Shown piece by piece: positions 16,864-24,745 of a stretch of 60,025 bases of DNA. The stretch is from JBEKTY01 sp049515555 (GTDB lineage Bacteria; Planctomycetota; Planctomycetia; Pirellulales; Thermoguttaceae): positions 1 through 60,025 of the forward strand of contig JBEKTY010000024.1 of NCBI GenBank assembly GCA_049515555.1, read 5' to 3'. Within the stretch, counting starts at the first letter, position 1. Every line of letters starts with the position of its first letter. Made by a program: the position numbers and the translations under genes. The notes under the pieces were generated by a model. That model ran no database searches. It had not been told where the DNA came from and saw only the letters and a list, made by a program, of their open reading frames with translations.

Positions 16864-18975
16864 TCAATGCCGGGGGGCCTCGTAGGGCGTGGGGTTGCGG
16901 AGCATGACCTGCGTGCGGGCCCGAATCTCGGTGGCCAGGGCCTTTAGCTCGGGATCGGCCGCCAGGGCCATCGCCGACCGCTGGCGGAGCGTCTTGACGA
17001 TCATGCGGCAGGAGGCGACCAGCCCGTCCTGCGCCCCGCCGATGGCCGTGAATTTCGCCATCTGCGCGGCGCACTTCTCATAGGCGTCCGCGCCGGTCGC
17101 GCTGAGCAGCTTCTGGCGGAACTCGTCGGCCGCTTGCCGGGCTTCGGCTGGCGTGCGGATCCGCTCGCGGGCGGCCTCGAAATACTGCTCCAACCGCGCG
17201 TTGACGGCCAGCAGCTCGTCGATGAACGGGGCGTGGCGCGGATCGCGCCGCCGCTGGTCGGCCAGGTAGGCGGCCATTTCGCGGCCGAAGCGGAGGTACT
17301 GATCGATTCGCTCCCGCACGTTGGTGATGAAGGCCACGGTCAGGTCCAGATGTTCCTCGATCACCTGCCGCTCGTGCAATTGGTTGCCGGCCTTGTAGAT
17401 GGCATTGATCACGTCGCGGCCATAGCAGGTGGCCACGCCGCGGGAGTTCCGCTTCTGCCCCTCCAGGTCGAGGATGTACTGGCAGGGGCCCACGCCCAAG
17501 CTGAGGCGCACCACATCGACCACCGTGAGTCGGTCCAAGGGGGTGCGAAAAGGCGCGTGCTGCGCCCGGTCGAAGGGATACAGGATGGCGGGCCCGGCGA
17601 AATTGTATACCGGGCCCCCCTCCGTATTGCGCCGCGCCTTGAGCGGCTGGAGGTAGCCGCGGCCGTCGTGGTCGACCCAGCAGGGGAAGGCGAAGCCGCC
17701 CAGCACCGGGTTCCAGCGCAGGCGGCCGGGCTTGTTCCAGTCGCGATCGCCGAACTCCTTCCCGAAGCGCTGGCCCTGGGACTCGTCCTGCCCGAACCAG
17801 CCTTGCATCACGTACTTGCCGTCGGACTGCTGGAGCAGCATCTCCCAGCTTTCGGTCATCTTGTCGGCCGTGGCCCAGTCTACGCGCCACAGGGCCTGGA
17901 AGGGCATCTGCCAGGGGAGCGGGATTTCCTTCCCGGCGTCGGCCAGGGCGATTGTGTGCTCGTGCCAGATGCCCTTGCCCGCCAGCAGGGCCACCCACAC
18001 GTGCCGCTTCTTTCCGTAGGGGATGTCGGAGTACGCGATCTGCCGCGGCGCCGAGCCGGCCAGGCCGATCTCGATCGCCTCGTCGCGCGACTCGGAGACG
18101 GTCATCAGCACGGTCTCCCCGCCGGGCAGCATGTGCAGCAGGAAGTTTTCGCTGGGCAACTCGGCCCGGCCGCCGGGCATGGCCGCGGCGTCGATCAGCA
18201 TGTCGTCGGCGAAGAAATCCGGCAAGACGGCGAAGCGGCAGGCGGCCGAGACCCGCAGCCGCTCCACGCCCGCCCCGGCGGTCGTCTTCAGCAGCGGCGT
18301 GCCGGCGCCCAACTCGTAGCGGATGCGGCACGGCCGGCCGTCCCGATTGTGGAAGCCGACCTCTACCGCCACGGAGCTTTGCGTATTCTCCTTCACCACC
18401 AGCGACTCGAGCGGCAGCAGCGGGCAGGGCCGAACAGTGACCCGGTCCGATTCGCGTGCGGCACCTTCCGGGCCGTCACGGCGGAGCGGACCTGAGCGGT
18501 CCTCCGGCTGGCAGAGCGGCTGCAATTGGGCCCGCAGCCGCAACTCGGCGTAGTGCCGCCAGTAGAGATCAACCGCCGGCGTGTCGCGGTGCAACACGGC
18601 CACGACCCGGTCGTTCACCAGCACCGGGCAGCCCCGGAACAGGTGCTGCGGATCGTCTTCCTCCAAGGGGGAAAAAGGGGACAAGTCAAATTTGTGCCAA
18701 ACACCCTGCGCGCCGCCGGGGGCAATGGGAACCGTCGCCTGCTGCGGGGTTGACGAGCCCTGGCCGGCCAGGCTGGCCACCGCGGCCGCAGGCAGATCGT
18801 ACAAGAACGTGGCCGGGCCGGCGGCCGAGGGGCTGACCTGTGCCACCGCCCGGGGCGGCGATGGCAACAGCAGTAGCAGCCCGGCGAGGGCAGGCAGGAT
18901 GTTTCCAGTCTTTACCGGGGTGCGAGTCGGGGCGGGGAGAATTACCGGGCGTTCGGCCCGCCGTTTGCTATTCAT
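16864..18975 (-). CDS. Large secreted protein of unknown function, 703 aa
   Basis: The signal peptide (core ILPALAGLLLLLPSPPRAVA, cleavage near AVAQ) gives a secreted protein. The middle part is beta-rich. The C-terminal 200 residues are helical and charged (for example FITNVRERIDQYLRFGREM and ARLEQYFEAARERI), suggesting a helical bundle. No family is recognised. The start at 18975 has AAGGAAC upstream; the frame extends to 19776 only through repeat DNA and the neighbouring gene, so the extension is rejected. It lies downstream of the kelch-type gene on the same strand, 287 bases away with repeats between, so co-transcription is uncertain. Confidence 0.8.
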   Translation of the reverse strand: MNSKRRAERPVILPAPTRTPVKTGNILPALAGLLLLLPSPPRAVAQVSPSAAGPATFLYDLPAAAVASLAGQGSSTPQQATVPIAPGGAQGVWHKFDLSPFSPLEEDDPQHLFRGCPVLVNDRVVAVLHRDTPAVDLYWRHYAELRLRAQLQPLCQPEDRSGPLRRDGPEGAARESDRVTVRPCPLLPLESLVVKENTQSSVAVEVGFHNRDGRPCRIRYELGAGTPLLKTTAGAGVERLRVSAACRFAVLPDFFADDMLIDAAAMPGGRAELPSENFLLHMLPGGETVLMTVSESRDEAIEIGLAGSAPRQIAYSDIPYGKKRHVWVALLAGKGIWHEHTIALADAGKEIPLPWQMPFQALWRVDWATADKMTESWEMLLQQSDGKYVMQGWFGQDESQGQRFGKEFGDRDWNKPGRLRWNPVLGGFAFPCWVDHDGRGYLQPLKARRNTEGGPVYNFAGPAILYPFDRAQHAPFRTPLDRLTVVDVVRLSLGVGPCQYILDLEGQKRNSRGVATCYGRDVINAIYKAGNQLHERQVIEEHLDLTVAFITNVRERIDQYLRFGREMAAYLADQRRRDPRHAPFIDELLAVNARLEQYFEAARERIRTPAEARQAADEFRQKLLSATGADAYEKCAAQMAKFTAIGGAQDGLVASCRMIVKTLRQRSAMALAADPELKALATEIRARTQVMLRNPTPYEAPRH

Positions 18976-19070
18976 GACGTTGTTCCTTGGAATGACCTTG
19001 CTTGCCCAGCGCGGCCATTGTACTCGAAGGCCGGGCCGCTTGCACCCGGCACAGAAACGGGAAGCGCCGG

Positions 19071-19164
19071 GTGCCACTGCTGGCTTGCCCAGCAGTGTTA
19101 ACGTGCGCCATCGGTGGTTTTCCATCGCGTGGTGTCGGCACTGCTGGACAAGCCAGCAGTGGCA
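19071..19164. repeat. Pair of inverted CCACTGCTGG hairpins
   Basis: The hairpin at 19071-19097 and the oppositely oriented one at 19138-19164 are both copies of the 16801-16831 repeat. GCACAGAAACGGG flanks both sides (about 19050 and 19175), so the unit of duplication is larger than the hairpin. The whole gap 18976-19262 has no supported gene. Confidence 0.8.
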
Positions 19165-19262
19165 GCCAATCCAGGCACAGAAACGGGGAACGCGGATCCC
19201 GCTCCACGTGGCCGAGTTCTCAGCACCCCGGGGCTGTCCTGTTCGGCCTTGTTCCACGCAGC

Positions 19263-21803
19263 CTACGGTTTTTCCGCCAGCGTGGCGGTGGCCGGGTCGA
19301 TCTTCAGCGTCCAGGCCTCGCCGCGGTAGGTGAACACGTAGACCAGCTTCCGCCGGGCGTCGTACATCCAGCCGGTGCTGTGGCCGAAGGGCACCTCGCC
19401 CGCAGCGAGCAGGAACATCTTGTTCCGGGCACAATCGTAGACCCGCGTGTAGGGCCGGGCGACGGGCTGCTCGCCGCCGGGGTACAGCTCGCCGAGGATC
19501 AGCCAGTCGGCATGATCGAGGTACACCATTTCGCGGGCGTTGCGGACCCGGCCCAGGTCGCGGTTGGCCGGCACGACGGGCGACAGGGCCTTGCTCTGGA
19601 AATCGAAGGCCAGGAAGCTGCCGTCGCTGGGGTGTTCGTAGCGGCCGCCGATGCCGCCCAGGATCATCCGGTCGCGCTGGGCATCGTAGACCATGCCGTG
19701 CGCATCGCAATAGGGCTCCGGCACCCGGCCCCGGGGCGCCAGGTCGATCCAGCCCCGCGCGCGGTCGAAGAGCCACAGCCCGGACTGCTCACCGCTGGTC
19801 TGCCGCGCCCAGGCGACGGCGCCGTGGGGCGAGGTCTGTACGACGGTGTGCGACCAGCCGAAGCTGAACGGCAAGGGCAGGGGCTCGATCCGCAGCCAGT
19901 CCATGCGCTGCGGGTCGTAGAGGTAGCCCCGGGCGGAGACCAGCAGCTTGCAGCGGGGGTCGTAGGCGTAGTGGTGGTAGTTGTGCACCGAGACCCAGGG
20001 GCGATTGAGGAGCGAGGAGTCGAACCCCCCGCCGCCGTTGCCGCCGTAGGGCTCGTCGGCGTCGAAGCCTTCGACGATCCGCCCGGAGTCGGGCGACCAG
20101 TGGACCACCGTGCTGGCGGAGCGGACGCAATGCCCGCCGCCCCAGTGCAGCACCTGCTGGCGGTCGGAGTCCCAGGTGCAGGTGCCCCAGTCGCGCTGGC
20201 GGCAGCCCTGGCAGGGGTTGCGGGGCGGCGCGGGCAATCGCACCCAGCGGTTGACCGGCAGGCGGTCCAGGGCGGTGGGCTGGGGCGGGTCGGGCACCTC
20301 GCAAAAGGCGGCTCGGAACGCCCCGCTGCGGTACAGCCGCTGGTCGGGGGCCGTGCCCAGCTTTGCGCGGCCCCCGGCATCCAGCCGGGCCGGATCGAGC
20401 GCAAGCAGCCAGGTCTGGCAAGGCCGCTGCGATGGGTTATATCGCGACGCGCAGGGATGGGTGGCCAGCACGAGCCGGTCGTCGGCGTCGGCGGCCAGTT
20501 CCGGCGGAACGAACCGCTCGGCGGCATAGCCCTCGAAGATGCCCTGCGGCGGCGGCCCGCCGCGGTCGGCCCGATCGGCGCGATCGGAAAGCGGCCATTC
20601 GCCGGCCAGGTCCCAACGGTCGGCCTGGACGTCGTAGAGCCAGAGCTGGCGGGGGGCCAGCGGCGTGCAGGGCCCCGCGCCGTAATCGGTGCTGGAACTT
20701 TGCACGTAGCCTTCCCACATTGCGATCCGGCCGCTGCGGGGCAGGGCACACAGGGCATGGCCCGCCCGCGGACTGGGGGCCCGCTCCGGCCGCGCCCGCC
20801 GCCACGTGCCCCGGGCCAGGTCGAGCAGCCAAGTGTCGTTCATCAAGTAGTCCTCGTGGTCGCCGCCGAAGAGCACTCCGACGTGGTTTCGCTCGTCGAA
20901 CACCAGCGGCGAGTTCCGCCGCGAGCAGGGCACCGGATACTGCTGCTCGGCACAGGCCTCGACCTTGGCCTGGAGGCTGCGGGCGGCGCGGAGGGCCGCC
21001 AGCGTCTGGCCCTGGCCCACTCGGGCGGCCACCGCGGCCAGGTCCTCGGCAAAGCCCGCCAGGGGCGGCGTCTGCCGCAGCGCGCCCAAGCGCCGGCCGA
21101 TGGCCGCGCGCTCGGCCTGGCTGCCTGTGCCCGCCGGATCCCGGTACCAGGCCAGCCGGAGCTGGCCCACCAGGTCGATTAGGGACTCCTTGGCGCTCAC
21201 CCACCGGCGATGTTCGGCGACGATCTTCTCGTCGGGCACGTCCAGCCGCCGCCACGTGCCCGACGGGATGTCGTACACCACGGTGCGGCTCCAGCCGAGA
21301 TTGTCGGCCCGCTTGTCGGCCCCCACCACCACCAACCGGCGGCCTATGGTGTCGCAGGCCATCGTGTGCCAGCTAAGGCCCTCCAAGGCCGGCGCCGGCG
21401 GATGCGCCTTCCAGGTCCGCCGGGCGACGTGAAAGGAATACAACACCGGGCCGCCGGAGAGACAGTAGATCGTCTGGCTGCCGGGATCGTAGGCCGCCTG
21501 GTAGTAAGGATAGATCGCCTTCTTGCCGCTCTGGCCGGTCTTGTCGGGCAGGCCGGCCGCGGCCAGATCGTGCCAGGTCCTTGTCGCCAGGTCGAGGGCC
21601 TGCACGCGGGGGCCGCCCTCGGTGGCGGCCAGGAGCAGCATTTGCCGCCGCTCCGGCGCGGAGAGCAACGCCGAGCCTAAACGGTCCGCGGTCCGGCCTT
21701 CGTCAACCTTCGCCCATTGATTGTGTGGCGCAACGTCGGCGCACCAACCGTCAGCGACACACGCCGCCAGCCACAAGACGGCCGGCGCCAGCTTGCGTTT
21801 CAT
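19263..21803 (-). CDS. Secreted kelch/beta-propeller-like protein, 846 aa
   Basis: The signal peptide (MKRKLAPAVLWLAACVADGW, cleavage near GWCAD) precedes repeated blades with the kelch-style pattern of a hydrophobic strand, a turn, then W-x-x-L/A: for example RTWHDLAAAG, GTWRRLDVPD, GTWRRARPE and RWDLAGEWPL. Paired glycines recur (LHWGGGHC, ILGGIGG). A helical insert is present at about 195-270. Cys residues (PCQGCRQRDWGTC) may form disulfides. The role could be carbohydrate or protein binding outside the cytoplasm; no catalytic motif is visible. A ribosome site (GGGAGGAAGTA) precedes the ATG. Confidence 0.8.
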   Translation of the reverse strand: MKRKLAPAVLWLAACVADGWCADVAPHNQWAKVDEGRTADRLGSALLSAPERRQMLLLAATEGGPRVQALDLATRTWHDLAAAGLPDKTGQSGKKAIYPYYQAAYDPGSQTIYCLSGGPVLYSFHVARRTWKAHPPAPALEGLSWHTMACDTIGRRLVVVGADKRADNLGWSRTVVYDIPSGTWRRLDVPDEKIVAEHRRWVSAKESLIDLVGQLRLAWYRDPAGTGSQAERAAIGRRLGALRQTPPLAGFAEDLAAVAARVGQGQTLAALRAARSLQAKVEACAEQQYPVPCSRRNSPLVFDERNHVGVLFGGDHEDYLMNDTWLLDLARGTWRRARPERAPSPRAGHALCALPRSGRIAMWEGYVQSSSTDYGAGPCTPLAPRQLWLYDVQADRWDLAGEWPLSDRADRADRGGPPPQGIFEGYAAERFVPPELAADADDRLVLATHPCASRYNPSQRPCQTWLLALDPARLDAGGRAKLGTAPDQRLYRSGAFRAAFCEVPDPPQPTALDRLPVNRWVRLPAPPRNPCQGCRQRDWGTCTWDSDRQQVLHWGGGHCVRSASTVVHWSPDSGRIVEGFDADEPYGGNGGGGFDSSLLNRPWVSVHNYHHYAYDPRCKLLVSARGYLYDPQRMDWLRIEPLPLPFSFGWSHTVVQTSPHGAVAWARQTSGEQSGLWLFDRARGWIDLAPRGRVPEPYCDAHGMVYDAQRDRMILGGIGGRYEHPSDGSFLAFDFQSKALSPVVPANRDLGRVRNAREMVYLDHADWLILGELYPGGEQPVARPYTRVYDCARNKMFLLAAGEVPFGHSTGWMYDARRKLVYVFTYRGEAWTLKIDPATATLAEKP

Positions 21804-22141
21804 TACTTCCTCCCTTAATCGCAGGACTCAAGAGCGGCCGGCAGCCAGCGGCTCCCCGGCCGGCTTTATGGGCAAGGGCTGCGCTTCGGACCCCCACGGC
21901 CCGGCGTGGCGGTATTATATCACGGCAATCGCCTTCTCGCGCGGCGCGGGCCACAGTTACAATAAGTGCCGCTGGATCTCGCACCGCTGCTCGCGGCCGG
22001 GGTCGGGCGTCAAGGCAAGATTGTTGCGTGCAATTCTAAATCGTATTTCGCGATTCGAGGAGGAACCTCCAGGGTGTTGGTTATGCCTCCTGGAATCACG
22101 AAAAGTTATTTGGTGAAACCGGATTCTCGGCGGGAAAATCA
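21804..22141. other. Intergenic region ahead of a decayed esterase gene
   Basis: It holds the leader of the minus-strand kelch-like gene and the probable lost 5' part of the esterase pseudogene. The plus-strand frame at 21966-22200 translates but does not match the expected N-terminal sequence until the last ten codons. AGGAGGAACCTCC near 22059 is a small hairpin. No intact gene is supported. Confidence 0.5.
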
Positions 22142-23075
22142 GCGGACTTACTGGAATTTGACGCAGCTCTTGGCTAACATGGACTTATCCACGAAAAGGC
22201 CATGCCCGTTACCGTGGGCGTGTTCGTGACTCCCGGAAATGCGGCGGGCCGCAACAATCGCAGCTTCGAGTATGACGCCATGACCGATGATTACGTGCGC
22301 TTCTTGTCAGACGAGCTGCTGCCCTACGTGGCAAAGAGGCACAAGTTGAATCTATCAAGCGACGGCAACGATCGGGCCATTGCCGGCATCAGCAGCGGTG
22401 GAATCTGCGCCTTTACGGCGGCCTGGGAGCGTCCCGACGCTTTCCGGCGCGTCTTCAGCAACGTGGGCAGTTTCGGCGCGCATCGCGGCGGTTATGTCTA
22501 TCCCATACTGGTTCGCAAGGTCGAGCCGAAGCCCATACGCGTCTTCCTTCAAGACGGCTCCAACGACCTGAAATTCACCTACGGTGATTGGTGGCTGGCC
22601 AACCAAGAGATGGAACAGGCGCTGACGTTTGCCGGCTACGAGGTGGCACATTCCTGGGACAAGGGCGGTCATGAAGCCACGTATGCCACGAAAATATTTC
22701 CTGAAGTCATGCGCTGGCTGTGGAAAGATTGGCCCAAGCCGATCACGGCCGGCGCCGGTTCGCCCAATCTACAACAAATTGCGTTGCCGGGGGAATTGTG
22801 GAAACCCGTGGCAGGCCGTTATCAGGATACGACAAGTCCCACGGCGAACGCCAAGGGCGAAGTGTTTTTCTACACAGATGGGGGTTCAAGTGTGTGAGCC
22901 GAGCGGGCAGACCTTGTGCATCATCCCGACACCCAACGGCAAGGTTTCCGGTCTGTGCTTCGGCGGTGCGCAGCTCGATACGCTCTTTGCGACTTGCGGC
23001 GATATCGTATTTCAGCGGAAAGTGCGGGTTCATGGCGTGCGTCCCATTCCGGTCTCCGGCGCCGTCTCGCCATAG
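22142..23075 (+). pseudogene. Decayed esterase plus SMP-30/gluconolactonase fusion gene
   Basis: The readable part from MPVTVGVFVTPG (22202) matches the enterochelin-esterase-like alpha/beta hydrolase of planctomycetes, with nucleophile motif GISSGG and a late GGHEATY carrying the catalytic His. Three lesions are visible. Near 22184 the frame of NMD just upstream joins LIHEKAMPVT only after a single-base slip. After KGEVFF (about 22873) roughly 200 codons of the SMP-30-like domain are missing. The last piece (VQVCEPSGQTLCIIPTPNGK onward, about 22881-23075) is in another frame. The family normally continues from GEVFFTD through a full propeller to this same tail. The pseudogene call is well supported by this order of fragments. 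Confidence 0.8.
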
Positions 23076-23122
23076 TACGCGCCCATTTTCCTTTCATCAT
23101 CCAGACCACTGAGGACCTCGTC

Positions 23123-24553
23123 ATGTCGTCTGTGCCACTAACGCCAAAGAGCACGAACTTATTCACGGGGATCAGCGACCAAGGGGAGCAAACCAAAGTC
23201 AACCGAGCGGCAGCTCGACTTGGCCGGCGGCCCTGCCGCGCGGTGCTCCCTCTGGTCTTGCTGCTGCTCAGCCCGGCGGCGTGGGGGCAAAGCATTCCCG
23301 GCATGCGCAACGTCCGGGATTTCGGGGCGAAAGGGGACGGACAGAGCGACGACACGGCCGCCTTCCAGAAGGCGCTGGATACCGCGGCCGCGGCCGGCGG
23401 CGGCAAGGTCATGGCCCCGCGGGGCGCGTACTTCTTCGCCGGGCACTTGAACGTGCCGGCGGCCGTCACGCTTTCGGGCCTCTGGGAATCGGTCCCCGCC
23501 CACAACGGCCTCCGCGACCGGGGACTCCCCAAGCCGACCGACGACGGCACGACCTTCCTGGTCACCGAGGGAGCGGGGAGCGAGAGCGGGCCGGCCTTCA
23601 TCACCCTCAATACCAACAGCACGCTCAAGGGCGTCGTGCTCTATTACCCCAAGCAGAAGCCGGACGAGGCGCCCAGCCCTTATCCCTATGCCATCGCCAT
23701 GCGCGGCAAGAATCCGGCGGTGCTCGACGTGGAAATGCTCAATCCCTACTCCGGGATCGACGCTTCGCACAACGAGCGCCACCTGATCCGCAACGTCCAG
23801 GGCCAGCCGCTCCGCCGCGGCGTCTTTGTCGACGCGATCTACGACATCGGCCGGATCGAAAACGTGCATTTCAATCCCTGGTGGAGCAACCGGCCCAAGC
23901 TCCTGGCGTGGCAGATGGCAAACGGCGAGGCCTTCGTCCTGGCCCGCAGCGATTGGCAGTACATGTTCAACACGTTCTGCTTCGGCTACAACGTGGGATA
24001 CAAGTTCATCAGCAGCGGCAGAGGGTCGTGCAACGGCAACTTCCTCGGCCTGGGGGCCGACGATTGCTGGCGGGCTGTGGTGGTCCACGAGAGCGCCCCC
24101 TTCGGACTCTTGATTACCAACGGCGAGTTCGTTTCCTTCCACGGGCCGGACCCGACGATGGTCGAGGTCGAAAAGGGGCACACGGGGAGCGTGCGGTTCG
24201 TGAATTGCGCTTTCTGGGGGCCGTGCCAGCAGATCGCCAAGATCGCCGGGCGGGGGACGGTGGGATTCAGCGATTGCACGTTCGTCCAGTGGGACTCCAA
24301 GGGCGCGGGGCGCCACGCCGTGCAGGCGGAGAGCGGCACGCTGCTGGTGCGGGGCTGCGAATTCCGCGCCAACCGGCCCCAGATTCAACTGGGCGAGGCC
24401 GTAGACCGGGCCGTGATCACCGACAACGTCTTCGCCGGCCCGCCGCAGATCGCCAACAACAGCAAAGGCAGCGTGCAGATCGCCAACAACGCGGCGCGGC
24501 CGGCAGGGAGCGGGAAGAGGGGTAACGCTGAGCGGCGGGGGACTACGGAATAG
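23123..24553 (+). CDS. Secreted right-handed beta-helix protein, pectate-lyase-like
   Basis: After an unusually long N-terminal stretch, a signal peptide core (VLPLVLLLLSPAAWGQ, about 40-55) leads to VRDFGAKGDGQSDDTAAFQKAL. That is the hallmark N-terminal motif of the pectate_lyase_3/GH28-like beta-helix family. Later rungs show LDVEMLNPYSGI, IENVHFNPWW, VRFVNCAFWG and FRANRPQIQL. Such proteins bind or cleave polysaccharides outside the cytoplasm, but no catalytic triad can be assigned. GAGGACC lies before the ATG at 23123. The tail (about 460-477) is low-complexity, basic and probably unfolded. It is flanked by the esterase pseudogene and the dihaem gene. Confidence 0.82.
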   Translation: MSSVPLTPKSTNLFTGISDQGEQTKVNRAAARLGRRPCRAVLPLVLLLLSPAAWGQSIPGMRNVRDFGAKGDGQSDDTAAFQKALDTAAAAGGGKVMAPRGAYFFAGHLNVPAAVTLSGLWESVPAHNGLRDRGLPKPTDDGTTFLVTEGAGSESGPAFITLNTNSTLKGVVLYYPKQKPDEAPSPYPYAIAMRGKNPAVLDVEMLNPYSGIDASHNERHLIRNVQGQPLRRGVFVDAIYDIGRIENVHFNPWWSNRPKLLAWQMANGEAFVLARSDWQYMFNTFCFGYNVGYKFISSGRGSCNGNFLGLGADDCWRAVVVHESAPFGLLITNGEFVSFHGPDPTMVEVEKGHTGSVRFVNCAFWGPCQQIAKIAGRGTVGFSDCTFVQWDSKGAGRHAVQAESGTLLVRGCEFRANRPQIQLGEAVDRAVITDNVFAGPPQIANNSKGSVQIANNAARPAGSGKRGNAERRGTTE

Positions 24554-24745
24554 GGATGTGGAAAGCCGCAGGCGTGGTCGCGGCCCGCCATGTCACGGGC
24601 GGCATCCGCGCCGGCGCAGGAGTTTTTCTTGTCGAGTGCATGAGCGAATCCCTTGCCCGTTGTTGTGCCTTCGCGCATAATTGGTGCATGCGATACCATG
24701 GCATCGTGATCCGGCCTCACGCATTTTTCCGAGAGGAATTTTCTG

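Noticed and set aside
18976..19776. N-terminal extension of the 703-aa secreted protein
   Set aside because: It reads through two hairpin repeats and the neighbouring gene's 3' end, while a signal peptide and ribosome site mark the start at 18975.
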